Of a stretch of DNA of 64,000 bases, positions 58,345-64,000 are shown piece by piece (the first letter of the stretch is position 1; each line of letters begins with the position of its first letter). A model generated the notes under the pieces. That model ran no database searches. It was given only the letters and a program-made list of their open reading frames with translations, and was not told the origin of the DNA. This DNA comes from Membranipora membranacea (Eukaryota > Bryozoa > Gymnolaemata > Cheilostomatida > Membraniporidae): positions 14,031,501-14,095,500 of the forward strand of contig OU612070.1 of the NCBI GenBank assembly GCA_914767715.1, given 5' to 3'. The translations under genes were made by a program, and so were the position numbers.

Positions 58345-61300
58345 CTACGTTAAACCAGTCTTAACCATTTCCTGCAATGGTTTATAATATTCCGGGTAAT
58401 TTTTGAAGAACTGCTGACATTCTTGAGTGGCATCGCCAGCATTGACGATCGTATGGTTGGCTGTTTTGACCCAGCTGTTTATTCTAGACTTCGGATTTTT
58501 TTGAACAATATCATAACTACCTTTCCTCTTTGCATTTGTTTTCCCAGTAGCCTTATTGAGCACTGTTATAACTTCTTCTGGAACTTGCATTCCCAATTCC
58601 CTTCAAATGAAAAGAATCAATGGTCAGTTGATGTCAATAAGACACATTTAGTTATAATACCCTGGCCAGCACTTACATATTACATCTAAACAACAGTCGA
58701 TGTACAAGCAGAAGTAACACAACTTTTAAGAAAAAATAACTCTAACTAAGTCTGTGCATAGACAAGTATTATGCTCAGGATCTCCCATTGATAAATACAT
58801 CGTAATTTACATGCTAAGACCAGAGACTGATAGTTTCACTTTGCATATAGAGAGTTTCTGGTGTCACAAAGACTAAATATCCATGTAACCACAATAAATT
58901 CCTATAGGAGGAGATCCTAAAGAACTCCGCATTCAATGCTTATGTATGGATGATACCTAGTATCAGTCCAGCTTAAGCAAAATTACTCAACTGAAAATGA
59001 ATGTCCGGACACAAAATAAGACATAACATGCGAGATAATATTCTAAATAAGTCATGGTGTACTCACTTATATATTTTCTCAGCGGCAGCTAGAACATCAG
59101 TGGCGAGATCCTCATAATGTAATATATGAATGTTGGGTTTCCCTGGCACCTCAAACACTTGACGAAGTTTATTGAGCTCCCAGCATGCAATCTCCAGATG
59201 TTTTAATTGGTTGTCCCTGTACCATTGTTCTAGCTTAGCTCGGGAGAGAAGAGTACCACGGGGATCTCGGAACTAAAATTTATTATGATGAAATGAATGG
59301 TGAATGGAAATCCGCTAACTGCAGGTAGGACTAATCAGATCCGAATCATGAAAATAGTTATTATATTAATGTATTCAAAAACATTTAACAAATATTCTTT
59401 ATGTGGATTTACAAACCTGAACATATTTAGTTGCCTCCCCTATAATTTCCTACCTAAGAGAAAAGACAATTCCCTGCTGCTTAAGCTAAAAGCGTGGAAA
59501 TTGGAAATTTAATGACATACAATGCAAGCTTGTCTGATGATTGTCTTGGAGTTGTGCAGTATGTGTGAAGGCGTAGTTAGATCTATTTAATCAATAACCA
59601 AACATCATCCTATGGCCAATACCAGGGCTGTCAACTTTCTTTTTCAAATTCTACTTTCTACTCCGCTGTTTTTTCCAAAAATATCGTAATCTACTTTTTT
59701 TTAAATTCGAACACATGCCTATTAAATATTAAATGTATCATATAAGTTTTTGTTCATTGGTATATGCATATGGCTTCAGGTAACCCAAGAGCCCTTACTT
59801 TTAGGGTCTACACGCAAAAACTTTACCATGAGAGGACAATCTGCTGCCCCTCCCATACCCTCCACACACGTCATAGGCCTGCAGCATTTAATAACAGCCA
59901 AGCCATCTATATCTCAAACAAAAACTTCTATTTTTCAACAAAAATTGTTGGCAGCCCTGACCATAATATACATAGGAGTAAGGTTATATCATCTGTGATA
60001 ATTTTTAGTTGTCTCCTCTATAATTTCACACCTAAGAGGACAGATGATAAGTGATTGTATATCGGATGGAGGCAGATGACACTGGCATCGATAGAATATA
60101 TAAAGTGAGGCTCTGAAATGTATATCAAACAAAAGGCTAATCACTGCATCTACAGAATACTTACGGCATGTACTATTTCCATATCAGTTCCAAGCTGTAT
60201 AAACTTGTCTATATTTTCAGCGTTTATCATGCGAGTTGTCTTTGCCGCCACTATCGGTGCAATCAGGCATTTCTCCTCAATGAATGGGCTGCACGTAAAG
60301 GGAGCTGCAAAAAAACACAAATCAGTACAATTATGGAGACACAATTTCTACTATTTTGTTGACAAATGGAGTCTCGGGTCTTATCACAATATTGATATCT
60401 CATTTATTTTGGTCCTCAATATGTTAAAAGAAAGAAAAAGTTTCCCAATGCTGAATAACTCAAAAACAATTTGTGTGTTGTGAAGTCAACAAATTCTAGT
60501 TTGCTCATGTAGCGTAACTTCATGAAAAGAACATAATTTTTATTATTACAACCAAATGGGTTATTCAGTTGAAAGGAAGTTTTTTAAACATCACTGTCTG
60601 TTTGACAAATTATTACCTGAGCTACCAGCAACTGCCTTTTTACATTGAGCGTACTCTTCGAGACCCCTATTGACTCCCCATTGCGGATAACGGCTAAGCC
60701 ATATACCTGGTAAATCTGTGGCTCTGCACTCAAACCACAAAGGGTATATCTGCAGAGAAAAAAAGTATATCTACAGTAGGAATAGAGAATATCTGCAGAC
60801 AGAGAAGAGTATAACTGCAGATTGAAAATAGTATGTCTACAGATAGGAGAGAGTATATCTACAGATTGAAAGAGTATATCTGCAGACAGAGAAAGGGAGA
60901 CAACAACACAAAAATCTGATAATAAATATGACTATATGGATGCTGACTATAAAACTCAGCTGTGCCCTTACAGTATATGATCATACAAAGAATATACTAT
61001 ATATTTTGACACATGTGTCATGACATAGCTTGGATATCTTGGATAACTTCTTTCACTATTATAGTTTTCTTTTGTCTTTTTTTCTTCTGCTTTGACACTA
61101 AATGTAAAACATTTTCCTCAAAATAATTGAGATTGCCAAATCAAGTATTTAAAAAATGTGATTTAGATTGTCAATAATGAAGTATTCAACAACAAAAAAG
61201 CTCACCCTCTCAAGGAACGCCTTACTCCGATCTACTTCATTAGCCAGACTCTTGTTTACACCCTGCCACATCAAATGATATGACGAGGCTGGCTCAAATA

Positions 61301-63974
61301 CATACAGAGCACCCGGATACTCACTGAACATAACAGAGGCAAATGTACTACCTGCGCGGTAATGTGCCACTACAGCAACGTTCTTATGAGATTTCCTTGG
61401 CTCAAACTGAAATAAAAGGACAGTCATGACATTTCTGTAACAACATTTTACACTATAAACATAAAATTACTTATTTATATGTTTATGGTTCACACACAGG
61501 CAATGATGAGGGCTAATACCATTTAGACAAGCAGTTTTACATTTAGTGGGATGATGTGATACTAACTTTACATGATCAGCTGTTCTAATGCAATCATTAA
61601 GAATTTTCAGCACAAATCACAATTTCAATGCGGTACAGATTGACCAGGCCACTATGTAAGCTGATTTGGGCGCTCTATCTTCATTATGTTGATATTAACA
61701 GCTGCAAATTAAAATTTCCTCCCATCACAGGGTAGAAGGGTGCAGTTTGTTAGTCCTAAGATTTGGAAGCAAGAAGCACACAGAGTTTCTGAGAATTAAT
61801 GCGAGCTCCAACGTACAGAAAATGTACAATTGTATACAATCATATGTAGGGAACGGGTAACAAAAATCAGGGCAGGATCAGGTTTTCAAGTTTCGGACCT
61901 GGCTGAGGCTGGCATGTGTAAGCGTATATCATTTTAACATAGAATCAGTTATACTACGGAAGGAACACAAAGAAGCTATCCTCAACCACTGAGCTACATA
62001 CACATTATGTTGCACTGAGAGCACACCATTCATGTAGTCTGATGGAGCTGAAAGGTAGAATAAAATACAGCAAAGTCTATTAAATCAAGATTGATTTTTG
62101 TAACATATGCTTAGGAAAGTCACTTCTTATAAACCAGTTAATCTTTGTCTTTTTTTCTATTGTATTATTTTTAATATTTTATGATTTAAATGACAAACTT
62201 GGATGAACATTGTTGAGATGATAATTGACACCGGTGCTGAATCAATGCAAATTTTTATCCTAATACATGTAGTTTTTAAGATAAGCCTAATTAAGCTCTT
62301 TTTTCCTATACTGCGTGGGTTAAAAAGTACCCCACTGGCGAGAGGACAACTCCGAACATAGGCTCAACACAAGCTCAGACAACTGTCTATAAGAGCTGAC
62401 TCTAATGGTAGAATAAGCATAGAGGGATGTTGATTTGGGATTACCTGTAGAGTGAGTGAGTTCTCCTTCAGTGAATGTGTAGAGAAGACCAGGGCTCCAT
62501 ACTTATGTATACATGTGTCAACAGGTCTACTCCAACCTAATGATGAGCTACATAGACACATATTGGCCTGCTACAATAAATAACACAGAGCTACAAGAGT
62601 TATCCCGCCATAAGAAACTGGGAGACAACTTTTTAAAACTTATCATCAAGCCTTAGATATTCAAAGCGGAGTATGTACAATATATCTTTGATTGTTAGCG
62701 TTGAAAACCAAAATTTCAATTGTGATAATAAACACTAATAATATGAGCATGCATTGTATACTTAAGAGTAGCCATATCTCAAAGGCCCCTTTTTTTATTT
62801 GTTTCAACACAAAACAAAAGAGGAGCCTTTGAGATATGGCTAATTAAGAGCACTTACCAGCATAATTGAGTAGGGAGTTTTCTCCTCATGACACTTCTTG
62901 ATACATTCCATATCTGAGCTCACTACTGACTGTGATTTGACAAAAGCTAGATCTTTATCCTTCAAGCTGAGATCCGTAAAGCAACCAATAAAATGATCTC
63001 TCAATTCTGTGACGTTACCTGTTGTAAAAAAAGTAAAAGAAGACGGTTCATTTAAACAAACATAAAACATTAAGCGTTAGAATACAATGGTTTATTAAAG
63101 ACCCCGCAATTTTTATAGTTGAAGATGCATTCAATAATTAGATCTACAAACATGTTCTGAACAACGATGATAGAACTTGTCTAACTTGAAAATGGCGCGA
63201 ATATTCTGATTTGATCTAACCTGGTGCTTTGTCAGATAGCTGAGTATCCCGCTCTACAATACACCGACGCTGGGCGTGTCTATCACCCGCACATCCTCTG
63301 TACCTGCTCCTCAGATGGTTCTGTGCTAACTTATCTCTACCATAAGACGTCCACAGAGTCCACGACTGATCACCGTCTATCTCATCTGAGTAAATATGAT
63401 GGAAAGATTAATTGAGCTCATGCTCTGTTAATTTTCAAATCAACTATTACTACCCATAACTTATCATTTTAGTTTTGAGTTCAACATGGAAGCAATCACA
63501 ACACTTCCAGTTGTCTGAGGATCAAACTTTCAGCAAGTGATGAAAGACAAAAGGAAACATACTCCCCAACAGGTTAAAAAAGTACACAGGACTAATCAAC
63601 AGATTCATGGAACTAAATATTGGGAAATGAGTTGACACACTTCGAAGTTGTCTCCCCTATAATTCCATATATCAGAATAAAGACGATTCCCTGCTGTTTC
63701 GGTTTAAAGTAATTGAACAGTTGTAATTTATAAGTACATGTACCGGTAATGATACAACATGTTTGTCATATGGTAAAAATGATATACCTGCTTTGAAGAA
63801 CAGCCATCTATCTTTACCCCCACACATGGCGCTTGTATCGCCTGCACAGGGTACATCACACATTGCATCCTCATCCAACCAGCTGGTGCCGTGCTGATGC
63901 ATACAATAACAAGTATCACCATTGAATAATGCTCCGTATTGGCATCCTTTGGTTGAGCAAAACAGATGGCAAAC
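58345..63974 (-). CDS. WSC-domain carbohydrate sulfotransferase, copy B (N-terminus outside window)
   Basis: Exons homologous to copy A exons 4-12 (minus): 63974-63788, 63385-63221, 63018-62858, 62570-62445, 61406-61206, 60749-60617, 60304-60165, 59272-59067, 58600-58345. Lengths equal those of copy A except one exon that is 3 bp shorter (an in-frame loss near RYPQWGVNRG). All splice sites and frames are intact, so copy B is probably functional. The PAPS loop HYRAGSTF and RDPRG site are unchanged. Introns are also highly similar, pointing to a recent duplication. Exons 1-3 with the membrane anchor lie beyond 64000. Both copies are on the same strand. A T/D-rich N-terminal difference cannot be judged. 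Confidence 0.9.
60742..60900 (-). repeat. Pseudo-3'-splice-site array in copy B
   Basis: Counterpart of 23171-23335. All seven units are retained with a few substitutions, for example one CTCCAG-type unit of copy A is CTGCAG here. Confidence 0.7.
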
Positions 63975-64000
63975 CTGATAAGATGAATAGATAGCATATC

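Noticed and set aside
1-64000. CRISPR arrays, operons or other prokaryotic features
   Set aside because: The gene structure is eukaryotic; the tandem repeats have no spacer organisation.

Overview
This 64 kb window is animal nuclear DNA. Its genes have many short GT-AG introns, and the products are metazoan: the ciliary protein MNS1, a mitochondrial-type arginase, a PAN/C-type-lectin protein, a RING protein, WSC-domain sulfotransferases and a THAP protein. AT-rich introns and abundant, diverse transposable elements suggest a marine invertebrate, perhaps an early-branching one such as a sponge or cnidarian. I cannot fix the species from sequence alone.

Layout. 1-2157: 3' end of MNS1 (+). 4518-11495: eight-exon arginase (+); its first intron carries a 5'-truncated R2-type retrotransposon between 45-bp direct repeats. 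12270-15527: two secreted-protein genes (-), a small Cys-rich protein and a PAN + C-type-lectin protein with a hAT-like MITE in an intron. 17658-19020: two-exon RING-finger gene (+). 21230-30193: a complete 12-exon WSC-domain carbohydrate sulfotransferase (-). A second, very similar copy occupies 58345 to the right edge (-) and is cut by the window end. The two sulfotransferases are a tandem pair, and the 28 kb between them is filled with mobile and repeat DNA.

The interval holds three consecutive hairpins (30.8-31.0 kb), an LTR-like repeat with a second copy at 56 kb, tandem repeats at 31.8-33.2 kb and a 4.6-kb near-perfect palindrome (34131-38748) whose arms look like a TIR-bounded DNA transposon. 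These are followed by a decayed Ty3/gypsy element (39052-43106), a THAP + DDE transposase-like gene (43335-51832, +) and, convergent with it, an intronless gene (52428-52949, -) whose product resembles the C-terminal 'ballast' domain of P2X7. After that come a 659-bp direct duplication around a TTTTGGGG-rich minisatellite and a truncated LINE.

The most striking observation is at the 3' end of the ballast-like gene. Starting 31 nt after its stop codon is a perfect replication-dependent-histone stem-loop, with a histone-downstream-element-like AAAGAG 15 nt further on. This intronless non-histone gene therefore appears to carry histone-type 3'-end processing signals. Other unusual structures are an array of seven pseudo-3'-splice-sites in front of one sulfotransferase exon, kept in both gene copies, and the large palindrome.
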